64,000 nucleotides of DNA from Vibrio splendidus. GTDB lineage: Bacteria; Pseudomonadota; Gammaproteobacteria; Enterobacterales; Vibrionaceae. A program made the translations under genes and the position numbers. Shown piece by piece: positions 56,362 to 64,000 of this stretch. Location of the stretch: positions 868,001 through 932,000 of the forward strand of contig NZ_AP025508.1 of assembly GCF_024347615.1 (NCBI RefSeq), in the 5' to 3' direction. How positions within the stretch are numbered: position 1 is the first letter of the stretch; the number at the start of each line of letters is the position of its first letter. The notes under the pieces are model-generated. The model was not told the DNA's origin, ran no database searches, and saw only the letters and a program-made list of their open reading frames with translations.

Positions 56362-56384
56362 AAACAGCCGCAATGCGGCTGTTT
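56362..56384. terminator. Terminator after the FAD enzyme
   Basis: Ten-bp arms AAACAGCCGC / GCGGCTGTTT with loop AAT. The T run is short (TTTCTGT). It lies between convergent genes. Confidence 0.7.
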
Positions 56385-56443
56385 CTGTATCTGCTAAATA
56401 TGGGAAGCTGATTCTTAGCTTACTCGCTTTACTGAAGTTGATA

Positions 56444-56950
56444 CTACTTCAGGTCGATGCTGTTCAATCGTCCCATAAAGATAAGTAACTCAATCACATC
56501 TTTGTGGGCTTCAAGCAGCGCTCGTTTGGTTTGGCTGTAGGCCGCAAGTCGACCGTGCTTCCTTATAGAACATACTTTGGTTTTGTATTTGTATTCACCA
56601 CTTTCAGAGAATACGCGCCACTTAGCGATGTAGCATTCATCGCGATGTTCAGGATCTGTCTGAGTAGGGTTTGGCTTGAATACTATTTTAGGTTCTAAAC
56701 TGTGCGGCAAACGTGTCATCAGATAGGGCTCTCTAAGGACTTTTGGCCAAAACTTTCCCCAGAGCTTTCTGCCAAGCTCATCTCTCAACTTGATGGTTTT
56801 CTTTAGTGCTTTGTCTTCACCCATACGAACAAAACCGACAGAACGATGTAACACCGTATCTTCGGGAGTATGAATGTGGATTTTAAAAGCGGTTTGGCCT
56901 TTCGATATAAATCGATAACCGGTCGCACCAATTAGATTATTCTGGCTCAT
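56444..56950 (-). CDS. Hypothetical protein, basic, AP2-like pattern
   Basis: A 168-residue cytoplasmic protein I cannot assign. It is basic and has no signal or membrane segment. Two stretches, about 10-60 and 105-160, each look like a beta-rich aromatic/basic part followed by a helix (GYRFISKG...TIKLRDELGRKLWG; AKWRVFSESG...TKRALLEAHKDVIE). This resembles AP2-type DNA-binding domains, but the match is weak. It stands alone between the APE arm and flagellar genes. Confidence 0.6.
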   Translation of the reverse strand: MSQNNLIGATGYRFISKGQTAFKIHIHTPEDTVLHRSVGFVRMGEDKALKKTIKLRDELGRKLWGKFWPKVLREPYLMTRLPHSLEPKIVFKPNPTQTDPEHRDECYIAKWRVFSESGEYKYKTKVCSIRKHGRLAAYSQTKRALLEAHKDVIELLIFMGRLNSIDLK

Positions 56951-57022
56951 AGTTTGCTAAATGATGATTATGTTATTAATAAGGTTACGACAAATACGTT
57001 AAAACCGAAACTAATCATCATG

Positions 57023-57060
57023 AAAAAAATAAAGCCTTAACAAAAGTGCTAAGGCTTTAT
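57023..57060 (-). terminator. Terminator after flgT
   Basis: Eleven-bp arms ATAAAGCCTTA / TAAGGCTTTAT, followed on the minus strand by a T run. Confidence 0.88.
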
Positions 57061-57089
57061 TAGAAACTATGAAGTGAGCTTGTCGCTAA

Positions 57090-58223
57090 CTACATGATTT
57101 TCTGCATTACATCACCAATTTGAATGCTTCCAGCAAGGCTAGGTTGATCAATCGTGAGCTCGGCTTCATTTTCATACACGCGAGAAACCGTCAGCGTGAT
57201 ATCACTTTGAGAGACCTTATTACGTGGCAAGCCTCGTTGGTCGATAAACGAACCGGTGTGCCATAGTTGCAGTTTGTCACCTTGTTGCACGCCATGCATT
57301 CGACCTAAATCAATGGTCACAGTGTTACCAAATACTGCAGCCACCTCTGGAAGCGTGATTTTACATGATACTTCTGATTCTAAGTCCAACATAATATTGC
57401 GGCTGACGCGAAGCATCATACTGCCGTAGGTTGATGCCCAGAAACGAGCACTGCGCGTATCAACCTCACTGGTCTTAGCAAAAGGCCATTTTGCCACTTC
57501 ACGGTAGCTACGGTTATAAACCTGATGACCTGTCTTACCGTCAAAGACTTGCATCTCTAACGCAAACTGGCGGTTTATAATGTCGTCTTTTAGAAGCTTG
57601 GATTCAATGGTCGCAGTTAAATCGGTGATATCACCGCCGATAATGTACTGTGCTCCCGTGTCTTGTGCGATCATTTTGATCACTTCCGGTCGACGCTTGT
57701 CGATATCGTAATTGGTTGTGCCAACAGAAACAAAGCTACGAGATTCTTGCGCCAGTTGTCGGTCAACGACATGGCTAAAATCATCACCAATATTATAGAT
57801 TCTGCCCATTACAGCTTGTTGTGGGGAAGTCACATCAATGTTGCCGACCAAAAATGTTTTCTTATATTGGCTCTCATGGCAAGCATTTGCCGAAGGGTAG
57901 ATGTCGATCCTTGCAGTGATCATTATATTGCCACTGCGTTTCTTCTCTTTTTCTACCAAGATGTAGCGCACTTCATGATTGGTAAATTGAAACTCTTTCT
58001 TCTTCGCGTCGAGGTAGGGCGTGAGGTTAGCAATGCTACCAATGTCAGCACCAGAGAACTGGATCGCTTTGTATACCGCGTCTTCCAGCGCATGGACTCT
58101 TGCGGCTTCCTCTGACGATACGATGGTTGCTGTACCGGTAACTTCATACCAAGAGGCATGAGCACTGAAGCTTATGGTTATCAGTGAACTTATTGAAAAT
58201 AAGTAAGAAATTATTTTTTTCAT
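57090..58223 (-). CDS. flgT: Flagellar H-ring protein FlgT
   Basis: Periplasmic protein that forms the H ring around the LP ring of the Vibrio polar flagellum and helps MotX/MotY assemble. The product has 377 residues, with a signal peptide to about residue 23 (SFSAHA-SWYEV). An N-terminal domain with ITARIDIYPS and a C-terminal beta domain (LGRMHGVQQGDKLQLWHTGS) match FlgT. It is divergent from flgO-flgP across a 192-bp gap with sigma-54 promoters. Confidence 0.93.
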   Translation of the reverse strand: MKKIISYLFSISSLITISFSAHASWYEVTGTATIVSSEEAARVHALEDAVYKAIQFSGADIGSIANLTPYLDAKKKEFQFTNHEVRYILVEKEKKRSGNIMITARIDIYPSANACHESQYKKTFLVGNIDVTSPQQAVMGRIYNIGDDFSHVVDRQLAQESRSFVSVGTTNYDIDKRRPEVIKMIAQDTGAQYIIGGDITDLTATIESKLLKDDIINRQFALEMQVFDGKTGHQVYNRSYREVAKWPFAKTSEVDTRSARFWASTYGSMMLRVSRNIMLDLESEVSCKITLPEVAAVFGNTVTIDLGRMHGVQQGDKLQLWHTGSFIDQRGLPRNKVSQSDITLTVSRVYENEAELTIDQPSLAGSIQIGDVMQKIM

Positions 58224-58238
58224 CTATTCGTTACCAGT

Positions 58239-58256
58239 TGGGTATAAATATTGCTT
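58239..58256 (+). promoter_or_regulatory. Sigma-54 promoter for flgO-flgP
   Basis: GG at 58241-58242, ten bases, GC at 58253-58254, in TTGGGTATAAATATTGCTT. It fits the -24/-12 rule. The leader to flgO would be ~150 nt and it faces the flgT promoter. Confidence 0.72.
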
Positions 58257-58320
58257 AACAAATAACTATAAGCTTGAAGCTGACTTAAGTGCGTTTTTCT
58301 TAATCTGAACCATTAATGAA

Positions 58321-58338
58321 AAGCAAAGACTGTTCCAA
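58321..58338 (-). promoter_or_regulatory. Sigma-54 promoter for flgT
   Basis: On the minus strand TTGGAACAGTCTTTGCTT: GG (58335-58336), ten bases, GC (58323-58324). ~90 nt upstream of the flgT start. Confidence 0.75.
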
Positions 58339-58415
58339 CATTGTAATCCATTGAAAAGAATAATGGTGAGAACATATTGGAATAGGTAGCACTAAACATA
58401 TCTGGAGATTAGAGA

Positions 58416-59051
58416 ATGAAAAAATGGCTCGTAGTAATGAGTGTCATGTTACTGACATCATGCGCTTATTCGCCGATCTATAACGGCAAGTCTGAATATT
58501 CAGGCAGTCAGTTTATGTTGATGGACAGCCCTCGTCATACCATGGACTTTTTCGTGGAAAGTATGACTGAAGATTTGATCATTTCGAATACGAGTATTTC
58601 AGCAAGAACCCCAATTGCGATTACTTCGTTTGTTGACCTGCAACACATGGACACAACAAACTGGCTAGGAAACTCGGTATCAGAAGGCTTCATTCATCAG
58701 TTTCAGCGTCGTGGCTTCAAGGTGGTTGATTTTAAAACAACCGGTTCGATCCAAGTCACCCACCAAGGTGATTTTGCATTAAGCCGTGATTGGAAAGACT
58801 TAGCTCAAGAGCAAGATGTCCAGTACGTGCTGACAGGCACTATGCTTCGCCAAGAGGGCGGTGTTCTAGTTAATGCTCGTGTGGTAGGCATGCAAACTCG
58901 TATTGTGGTTGCCTCCGCGCAAGGCTTTTTGCCAGCGGATCGTATTGGTCGAGATCTAGATACTCTGAACAGCATTCGAACTCAAGATGGTGTCATTATT
59001 CGTTCTGATCCAACGATGACTCAGCCTTACACCGTTATTCTTCGCCCCTAG
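58416..59051 (+). CDS. flgO: Flagellar outer-membrane lipoprotein FlgO
   Basis: A 211-residue lipoprotein (VMLLTSC, C16) of the FlgO family, needed for normal motility and flagellar stability in V. cholerae. The central DLQHMDTTNWLGNSVSEGFIHQFQRRGFKVVDFK is the family core. It sits in the flgT-flgO-flgP group and stops 9 bp before flgP. Confidence 0.93.
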   Translation: MKKWLVVMSVMLLTSCAYSPIYNGKSEYSGSQFMLMDSPRHTMDFFVESMTEDLIISNTSISARTPIAITSFVDLQHMDTTNWLGNSVSEGFIHQFQRRGFKVVDFKTTGSIQVTHQGDFALSRDWKDLAQEQDVQYVLTGTMLRQEGGVLVNARVVGMQTRIVVASAQGFLPADRIGRDLDTLNSIRTQDGVIIRSDPTMTQPYTVILRP

Positions 59052-59060
59052 GAGTTCGAG

Positions 59061-59492
59061 ATGAAGAAGTTAATATTTGTTGTTGCCGCTTTGCTGCTTG
59101 TTGGCTGTCAGCCTCTGCAAAACATGAGGCCAGACGATTACTTAGTTGCCGTTGGTTACGCGAGTATCAGTGAGCAAAAGGGACGTAACGACGAGGAAAG
59201 GCGCATTCGTGCGATGAGAGCTTCCAAGATCGATGCTTATCGTGAACTTGCTGAACAAGTGTATGGCATGCGAGTGAGCGGCCGAGCAGAGCTTGAAGAT
59301 CAACGTCTTGGCACTGAACGTACTTCTGGCGCAGTTGATGGCGTAATCCGTGGCGCAGAAGTGGTGCGCAGCTACCCAGTGGGTGATAGCTATGTAACAG
59401 AGCTCCAATTAGATATCCGTAAGATGGAACAGCTACGTAATTACGGTGAAGTTCAGGCAGTGCCTGAGAAGAGACAACAAACGTTGTTCTAG
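59061..59492 (+). CDS. flgP: Flagellar outer-membrane lipoprotein FlgP
   Basis: A 143-residue LPP20-like lipoprotein (ALLLVGC, C16) that supports the flagellar outer ring. The body VAVGYASISEQKGRNDEERRIRAMRASKIDAYRELAEQVYG is typical of FlgP. It is co-transcribed with flgO and closed by a strong terminator. Confidence 0.94.
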   Translation: MKKLIFVVAALLLVGCQPLQNMRPDDYLVAVGYASISEQKGRNDEERRIRAMRASKIDAYRELAEQVYGMRVSGRAELEDQRLGTERTSGAVDGVIRGAEVVRSYPVGDSYVTELQLDIRKMEQLRNYGEVQAVPEKRQQTLF

Positions 59493-59586
59493 TTTTAGGA
59501 GCATCCAGTTATAGTTTACCTAATTATATTGGCTGCCACTCGCTTTCCAGATGGCGTATCGGCAACCAATAACGGTTATGACTAAG

Positions 59587-59621
59587 AAAGCGGCAAGTAT
59601 GAAAATACTTGCCGCTTTTTT
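59587..59621 (+). terminator. Terminator after flgOP
   Basis: Fourteen-bp arms AAAGCGGCAAGTAT / ATACTTGCCGCTTT, loop GAAA, then T residues. It lies ~95 bp after flgP. Confidence 0.92.
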
Positions 59622-59692
59622 GTGTTTATCGTTTATTAGGGGCATTTACAGGTTTAGAGAGACTTTGACGGTGTAGCGAGAAGGGTAGGCTG

Positions 59693-59735
59693 AGATACAG
59701 ATACAGATACAGATACAGATACAGATACAGATACA
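59693..59735. repeat. Hexanucleotide microsatellite (AGATAC)x7
   Basis: Seven perfect AGATAC units in the convergent gap between flgP and flgN, 37 bp from the flgN stop. It is not inside a recognised gene. Confidence 0.95.
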
Positions 59736-59771
59736 AGCAAGAAGGGTGTTGTGTGAAGAAGATTAGCCCAA

Positions 59772-60197
59772 TTAAGCTTTTACATTGGTTCCCAGCGTAG
59801 AAATCGTATGCGTTTGGCCACCGGCATTGTAAGTCATCCCAATTTTACCATGGCTTTGCTGCATCATATTGCTGAGTTTTTTGAAACTGAGGTGTGCTCG
59901 ATTCAAGGCTTCGCCATTGACTAGGTTCGCTTGGTGGCAGTCGCACACTATGGACTTGATGGTCGCGACTAATTGAGCAAGTTCAGGGTTCTCGGTCAAT
60001 TCTGAGATATTGGTATGGGTAGCAATTCGTTGATCGGTTGATCTTAGCTGTTCAACAAGGACCACTTTTTCTTTGGCGATTCGCTCAATATCGTTTGATT
60101 GTCGGCTCGTAATAGCGGTTTTCTCTGAACTTAGTAATTCAGATAAGGCTTTGGCATTTTGAAGTTGAAAATTAACTAAATCTGCTAGTGCCGCCAT
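59772..60197 (-). CDS. flgN: Flagellar chaperone FlgN
   Basis: A 141-residue FlgN-family helical protein that holds hook-associated proteins FlgK and FlgL for export. The long predicted coiled helices (about 5-55 and 70-115) and the position directly after flgM support the call. It lies 66 bp after flgM. The C-terminal ~25 residues are Gly/Thr-rich and non-helical. Confidence 0.88.
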   Translation of the reverse strand: MAALADLVNFQLQNAKALSELLSSEKTAITSRQSNDIERIAKEKVVLVEQLRSTDQRIATHTNISELTENPELAQLVATIKSIVCDCHQANLVNGEALNRAHLSFKKLSNMMQQSHGKIGMTYNAGGQTHTISTLGTNVKA

Positions 60198-60263
60198 AAC
60201 GTAAACCTATTCATAACCTCGTGTACTTTAAGATAATAACTTCAATGAAAAGTTAGTGTTTTC

Positions 60264-60581
60264 TTAAAGGCCTTTTAATTCATCTTCGAACTTGATCATG
60301 TTGTCAGCCAGTTTCTCTGGATCGACAGTGTATGAACCATTCGCAATCGCTTCTTTTATTGCAGCAACTTTTACAGAGTCAAAGCTTGGTTGTGCTGCCA
60401 TGTCTTGATGGAGCTGACCAATCGCTTTGCCTTGTTGGCTTAGTGAAACCGCGTCTTTGCTTGCTGGTGATTTAGTTGACACATCAGAACGTGATGCCTC
60501 AGAGCTAGAATCAGAGCGTACTGTTGATCGGTTAGTGGTCGTTAGGGTTTGCCCTGAACGAATATTATCAATGCCTGCCAT
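60264..60581 (-). CDS. flgM: Anti-sigma-28 factor FlgM
   Basis: Binds FliA (sigma-28) and is exported through the hook to release late flagellar genes. Starting at 60581 (MAGIDNIRSG; AAGG 8 nt upstream) gives 105 residues, the usual size; the open frame extends 72 bp further but across the sigma-28 promoter. The N-terminal half is Ser/Thr-rich and disordered; the C-terminal FliA-binding helices include VKVAAIKEAIANGSYTVDPEKLADNMI. Confidence 0.94.
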   Translation of the reverse strand: MAGIDNIRSGQTLTTTNRSTVRSDSSSEASRSDVSTKSPASKDAVSLSQQGKAIGQLHQDMAAQPSFDSVKVAAIKEAIANGSYTVDPEKLADNMIKFEDELKGL

Positions 60582-60622
60582 AGTTAAGCCTTTTTCTTCA
60601 AAAATGGGAACCTGTACAGTCA

Positions 60623-60649
60623 ATATCGACCAAGGGTTCGAATACTTTA
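60623..60649 (-). promoter_or_regulatory. Sigma-28 promoter of flgM
   Basis: On the minus strand TAAAGTAT, 11 bases, GTCGATAT: close to the FliA consensus TAAAGTTT-N11-GCCGATAA. ~40 nt upstream of the flgM start. Confidence 0.85.
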
Positions 60650-60760
60650 GCAATTTTTAGCTCAATAGTCGAAAAGGGACAAAACACCACAGTCGTTATA
60701 TTTTGGCGTTAAAGTTGAGAGCAAAATAACTAACGATACCGTCAATTTAGAAGTAAAGAG

Positions 60761-61507
60761 TTAAAAGTAAACCGTGACTTCAGACATGCTGGTAACAATA
60801 CCTTCAATTATACGCTGTGATTTGTCATTTTTCACTCTTACTTGATCACCCATTGAGCCATCCGTAAGTGCAGTCCCTTTGGTGGTAATGGTCATGCCAC
60901 CTTTTACTGCCTGTATGATAACCTTCTCGTTTCGGCATACGACACAGATATCGCCTCTTTCGACAACATCACCTGGCCTCAGGTTCTTTTTTACCTTAGC
61001 GCCGATCACTTGTTGGGGAGCGGTGAAACCTTGGCGACGAAACTTGTTAAGCGAAATCATAGCGGTGGTGACATCGTATTGACCAACGATTTCGCCTCTT
61101 GCTAGTGAGCGTGTTGTTGTGACTAGTGGTACTGACATTGAAAGGCGTACCGGCACGTAAACTCGCCACTCATCAGGAACACATTGCACTAAAACCGTAA
61201 TGCTACTGCGGGTATTGCTGGTGGTTGAGGCGCTGGTATCTAGAGGAATAGGGCAATCTGTTGCTTTGATTCTAGAGTCCACATTTGCTGAGTTAACAAA
61301 GAGTTCGCCGCCTTGTGGCTGCTCAACTGTCTCTAGGATGTGTTGTTCCGCCGCAGACTGAATCATTTCAATTTGCTCTGGAGTCGCAGCTTGTACAAAA
61401 AAACTAAACAATATTGATAAAATGCCGATAAACTTAGCGACAGTTTTAAAAGTAGCTCTACACATTGCTATGGAAAAAAGCGGCAGATTTGTTTTATGAT
61501 ATATCAT
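60761..61507 (-). CDS. flgA: Flagellar P-ring assembly chaperone FlgA
   Basis: Periplasmic chaperone for P-ring (FlgI) assembly, 248 residues. The signal peptide ends near VQAATPEQ. The SAF domain (about 120-180) and C-terminal ChapFlgA region (LRPGDVVERGDICVVC, VKGGMTITTKGTAL, IEGIVTSMSEVTVYF) are clear. A second ATG at 61465 would give a shorter, more typical signal but has no ribosome-binding site. It precedes flgM-flgN on the same strand and is divergent from cheV. Confidence 0.94.
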   Translation of the reverse strand: MIYHKTNLPLFSIAMCRATFKTVAKFIGILSILFSFFVQAATPEQIEMIQSAAEQHILETVEQPQGGELFVNSANVDSRIKATDCPIPLDTSASTTSNTRSSITVLVQCVPDEWRVYVPVRLSMSVPLVTTTRSLARGEIVGQYDVTTAMISLNKFRRQGFTAPQQVIGAKVKKNLRPGDVVERGDICVVCRNEKVIIQAVKGGMTITTKGTALTDGSMGDQVRVKNDKSQRIIEGIVTSMSEVTVYF

Positions 61508-61519
61508 TCCGTTTCTCTA

Positions 61520-61537
61520 GTGGTTCGTAGCCTGCAG
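61520..61537 (+). promoter_or_regulatory. Possible sigma-54 promoter of cheV
   Basis: TGG at 61521-61523, GC at 61534-61535, with ten bases between GG and GC (TGGTTCGTAGCCTGCA). Spacing fits -24/-12, but the -12 box is CTGCA rather than TTGCA. Confidence 0.4.
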
Positions 61538-61584
61538 TAGACTAACACTTTTTATACAAAAAAGTTTGATATGGAGATGAGCTC

Positions 61585-62511
61585 ATGACGGGTATTCTTG
61601 ATTCGGTGAATCAGCGTACGCAACTCGTCGGTCAAAACCGATTAGAATTACTAACCTTTCGCCTAATGGGGCGTCAGCGTTACGGCATTAATGTTTTTAA
61701 AGTAAAAGAAGTACTTCAGTGCCCTAAACTGACAAAAATGCCAAACTTGAACCCACTGGTTAAAGGTGTAGCACACATTCGTGGCCAAACGATCTCTGTA
61801 ATCGATTTGAGCTTAGCGATTGGTGGCCGTCCTACAACGGATGTTGAAAAGTGTTTTGTGGTTATTTCTGAGTTTAACCGAACCATTCAAGGTTTCTTGG
61901 TCAGTTCAGTAGAACGCATTATTAACATGCACTGGGAATCGATTCTTCCGCCGCCAGATGGTGCAGGCAAAGCCCATTACCTGACTGCAGTCACCAACAT
62001 TGATAATGAGCTGGTAGAAATTCTTGATGTGGAAAAAATTCTAGCGGAGATTTCTCCTGTTGATGAAACAATGGACAGCAAAATTGCTGAAGAAATCGCA
62101 GAAGTAGAACAAGGTAAAGAATTGGTTCGTCGTATCTTGATTGCTGATGATTCAACCGTTGCTCGTAAGCAGGTTCAGCGTGCGATTGAGTCGATTGGTT
62201 TTGAAGTTATTTCGGTGAAAGATGGTAAAGAAGCCTATGAGAAGCTGGTGGAGATGTCATCAGAAGGCAGTATTTACGATCAAATTTCATTGGTGATTTC
62301 AGATATCGAAATGCCAGAAATGGATGGCTATACGCTGACTGCTGAGATTCGTCGTCACGCCGAACTTAAAGATCTATACGTAATTTTACACTCATCATTG
62401 AGTGGTGTATTTAACCAAGCCATGGTTGAGCGTGTAGGAGCTAACTCCTTCATCGCGAAGTTCAACCCCGATGAGCTTGGTGCAGCGGTAAAAGCTGCGT
62501 TAACTAACTAA
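61585..62511 (+). CDS. cheV: Chemotaxis protein CheV
   Basis: A 308-residue CheW-REC fusion that couples chemoreceptors to CheA. The CheW-like domain spans about 18-160. The receiver domain spans about 180-305, with phospho-acceptor Asp in ISDIEMPEMDGY, an acidic pair in IADDST and a conserved Lys in FIAKF. It lies between flgA and cheR, as in other vibrios. Confidence 0.95.
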   Translation: MTGILDSVNQRTQLVGQNRLELLTFRLMGRQRYGINVFKVKEVLQCPKLTKMPNLNPLVKGVAHIRGQTISVIDLSLAIGGRPTTDVEKCFVVISEFNRTIQGFLVSSVERIINMHWESILPPPDGAGKAHYLTAVTNIDNELVEILDVEKILAEISPVDETMDSKIAEEIAEVEQGKELVRRILIADDSTVARKQVQRAIESIGFEVISVKDGKEAYEKLVEMSSEGSIYDQISLVISDIEMPEMDGYTLTAEIRRHAELKDLYVILHSSLSGVFNQAMVERVGANSFIAKFNPDELGAAVKAALTN

Positions 62512-62522
62512 AAGAGACATTA

Positions 62523-63350
62523 ATGACTGCTATAACAATAAGTGATCAAGAGTATCGCGATTTCAGCCGTTTCTTAGAATCTCAATGTGGCATTGTATTA
62601 GGTGACAGCAAACAGTACTTAGTGCGCAGCCGTCTAAGCCCATTAGTAACGAAGTTTAAGTTAGCTTCGTTGTCTGATTTGTTGAGAGATGTAGTAACAG
62701 GTCGAAACCGTGAGCTGCGCGTGGCTGCAGTCGATGCCATGACGACGAACGAGACACTTTGGTTCCGTGATACTTACCCGTTTGCTGTGCTTGCGGATAA
62801 ACTTCTACCGGAAATAGCGGCAAATAAACGTCCTATTAAGATTTGGTCTGCGGCAAGCTCTTCAGGCCAAGAAGCATACTCAATGGCAATGACGATTCTT
62901 GAGACTCAAGCTCGTAAGCCAGGTATGTTGCCAAATGTATCGATTACCGCAACTGACATCTCAGCAAGTATGTTGGATATGTGCCGCACTGGCGCGTACG
63001 ACAACCTTGCATTGGGACGTGGACTTTCTCCTGAGCGTCGTCGTACTTTCTTTGAAGATGCGGGCGATGGCCGTATGAAAGTGAAAGATAACGTTAAGCG
63101 CATGGTGAACTTCCGCCCTCAGAACCTGATGGACAGCTATGCATTGTTAGGTAAGTTCGACATCATCTTTTGTCGTAACGTGCTGATTTACTTCTCGCCT
63201 GATATGAAATCAAAGGTACTTAACCAGATGGCAAACAGCCTGAATCCTGGTGGCTACCTATTATTGGGTGCGTCTGAATCGCTAACAGGCTTAACGGATC
63301 GTTTTGAAATGGTTCGCTGTAATCCAGGCATCATCTACAAATTAAAGTAA
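62523..63350 (+). CDS. cheR: Chemoreceptor glutamate methyltransferase CheR
   Basis: A 275-residue SAM-dependent enzyme that methylates chemoreceptor glutamates for adaptation. The N-terminal helical domain (about 1-70) is followed by the catalytic domain with TTNETLWFRD, WSAASSSGQEAYS and IIFCRNVLIYF. It starts 11 bp after cheV. Confidence 0.96.
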   Translation: MTAITISDQEYRDFSRFLESQCGIVLGDSKQYLVRSRLSPLVTKFKLASLSDLLRDVVTGRNRELRVAAVDAMTTNETLWFRDTYPFAVLADKLLPEIAANKRPIKIWSAASSSGQEAYSMAMTILETQARKPGMLPNVSITATDISASMLDMCRTGAYDNLALGRGLSPERRRTFFEDAGDGRMKVKDNVKRMVNFRPQNLMDSYALLGKFDIIFCRNVLIYFSPDMKSKVLNQMANSLNPGGYLLLGASESLTGLTDRFEMVRCNPGIIYKLK

Positions 63351-63392
63351 TGAGTGGCACCAGTACTAGGTGCAACGTTACTGCCTAATTTC

Positions 63393-63424
63393 AAAACCCA
63401 GCCAAGTGCTGGGTTTTCTTTTTC
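63393..63424 (+). terminator. Terminator after cheR
   Basis: Ten-bp arms AAAACCCAGC / GCTGGGTTTT, loop CAAGT, followed by CTTTTT. Confidence 0.9.
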
Positions 63425-63547
63425 CGGCTTAACCTATATCTTTAAGTCAGAGTGACATTCCAATTTACTCTATTTTTTGGCTTGTATATTGCAAGTTTAC
63501 CCACGAGTAACCTGTAAAAGTATTGATAGCCCGCTTTGTTTTAAAAG

Positions 63548-63565
63548 TTGGTATATATATTGCTT
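63548..63565 (+). promoter_or_regulatory. Sigma-54 promoter of flgB
   Basis: TTGGTATATATATTGCTT: GG (63550-63551), ten bases, GC (63562-63563). ~42 bp upstream of the flgB start, in line with FlrC/sigma-54-dependent basal-body operons in Vibrio. Confidence 0.82.
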
Positions 63566-63605
63566 TGGTTATCTCATAACAGTCAGTTCTTGAGTTGAGG
63601 TTTAC

Positions 63606-64000
63606 ATGGCTATTTCTTTTGACAATGCTTTAGGCATTCACCAGCACACAGTTGGTGTACGTGAGCGTAACGCTGAGGTGCTTTCCACCAATATCGCGCA
63701 AGCAAACACGCCTGGGTATAAAGCAAAAGGATTAGACTTTAAGAAATCGCTGCAAGCGGCAAGTTCTGGGGCAAGCATTGGTCTTAGCCGTACGGATGGT
63801 CGGCACATTTCTGCCTCAACAACGGTGAACGGGGAAACGAAGTATCGAATTCCTACCCAACCTGATACAGGAGATGGCAACACGGTTGATTTGGATTTGG
63901 AAAGAAACCTTTTCATGCAAAACCAAATTAGGCATCAAGCCTCTCTCGACTTCCTAGGAAGTAAGTTCAAGAATTTAACTAAAGCGATTAAAGGGGAATA
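63606..64000 (+). CDS. flgB: Flagellar basal-body rod protein FlgB, stop cut by one base
   Basis: Proximal rod protein, 131 residues, essentially complete. The start has GAGG 6-7 nt upstream. MAISFDNALGIHQHTVGVRERNAEVLSTNIAQANTPGYKA carries the N-terminal rod motif with ANTPGYKA. The frame ends GAA TA at base 64000, so the stop needs one more base. It opens the flgBCDE... rod-hook operon. Confidence 0.96.
   Translation, partial: MAISFDNALGIHQHTVGVRERNAEVLSTNIAQANTPGYKAKGLDFKKSLQAASSGASIGLSRTDGRHISASTTVNGETKYRIPTQPDTGDGNTVDLDLERNLFMQNQIRHQASLDFLGSKFKNLTKAIKGE

Noticed and set aside
58371..58390. Second sigma-54-like string before flgO (TTGGAATAGGTAGC)
   Set aside because: Only eight bases separate GG and GC; sigma-54 needs ten.

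Overview
The window looks like chromosome 1 of a marine Vibrio, most likely a Splendidus-clade relative (the clade is a guess from overall resemblance). The grounds are the Vibrio-type polar-flagellar genes flgO/flgP/flgT, a metT-leuW-gln tRNA operon grown to 19 genes, a Vibrio-type 5'-nucleotidase lipoprotein and chitobiase, and an aryl-polyene cluster of the Vibrio fischeri type. No integrase, transposase, CRISPR array or prophage was seen. Most of the window is core genome.

Layout. 1-7646: lnt (3'-truncated by the window edge), corC, ybeY, ybeZ and miaB on the minus strand, with ubiF divergent and a beta-propeller lactonase after it. 7763-10509: a single minus-strand tRNA operon with 9 Leu(UAG), 6 Gln(UUG) and 4 Met(CAU) genes, a stringent-type promoter at its right end and a terminator at its left end. 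10660-15120: ychF, pth, prs, ispE and lolB (minus). 15281-20826: hemA-prfA-prmC-sirB2-sirB1-kdsA (plus). 21402-26293: a nucleotidase lipoprotein, ybaK, rluF, smrA, a 46-residue membrane protein and a tRNA-Pro followed by decayed copies of its 3' end. 26699-32384: a secreted hypothetical, a TraB/GumN protein, chitobiase and a KdgM-type porin, the last two with CRP-like sites upstream. 32662-35901: a copper-export operon (copA plus a DUF411 protein) under a CueR-type operator. 36207-37634: gltX.

37721-56302 is the main accessory block, an aryl-polyene (APE) pigment cluster. Seventeen contiguous, mostly overlapping minus-strand genes encode a type II PKS-like set (ketosynthases, a cysteine-less chain-length partner, ketoreductase, two dehydratases, two ACPs, thioesterase, aryl-CoA ligase), an aromatic amino-acid ammonia lyase for the aryl starter, acyl- and glycosyl-transferases, and an export set (LolA-like, MMPL, lipoprotein). 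A divergent plus-strand arm adds a lipoprotein, a methyltransferase and an FAD enzyme carrying flavin-halogenase motifs. Together they would build, methylate and possibly halogenate an aryl-polyene carboxylate, attach it to a lipid and move it to the outer membrane.

57090-64000 is flagellar and chemotaxis DNA: flgT, flgO, flgP, flgN, flgM, flgA, cheV, cheR and flgB. Recognisable sigma-54 (-24/-12) and sigma-28 promoters fit the Vibrio flagellar hierarchy. flgB lacks only the last base of its stop codon.

The best candidates for a second look are the putative halogenase in the APE cluster, the ammonia lyase with an unusual Phe-His selectivity pair, the expanded tRNA array, and the face-to-face sigma-54 promoters between flgT and flgO. 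No wholly undescribed system is claimed.
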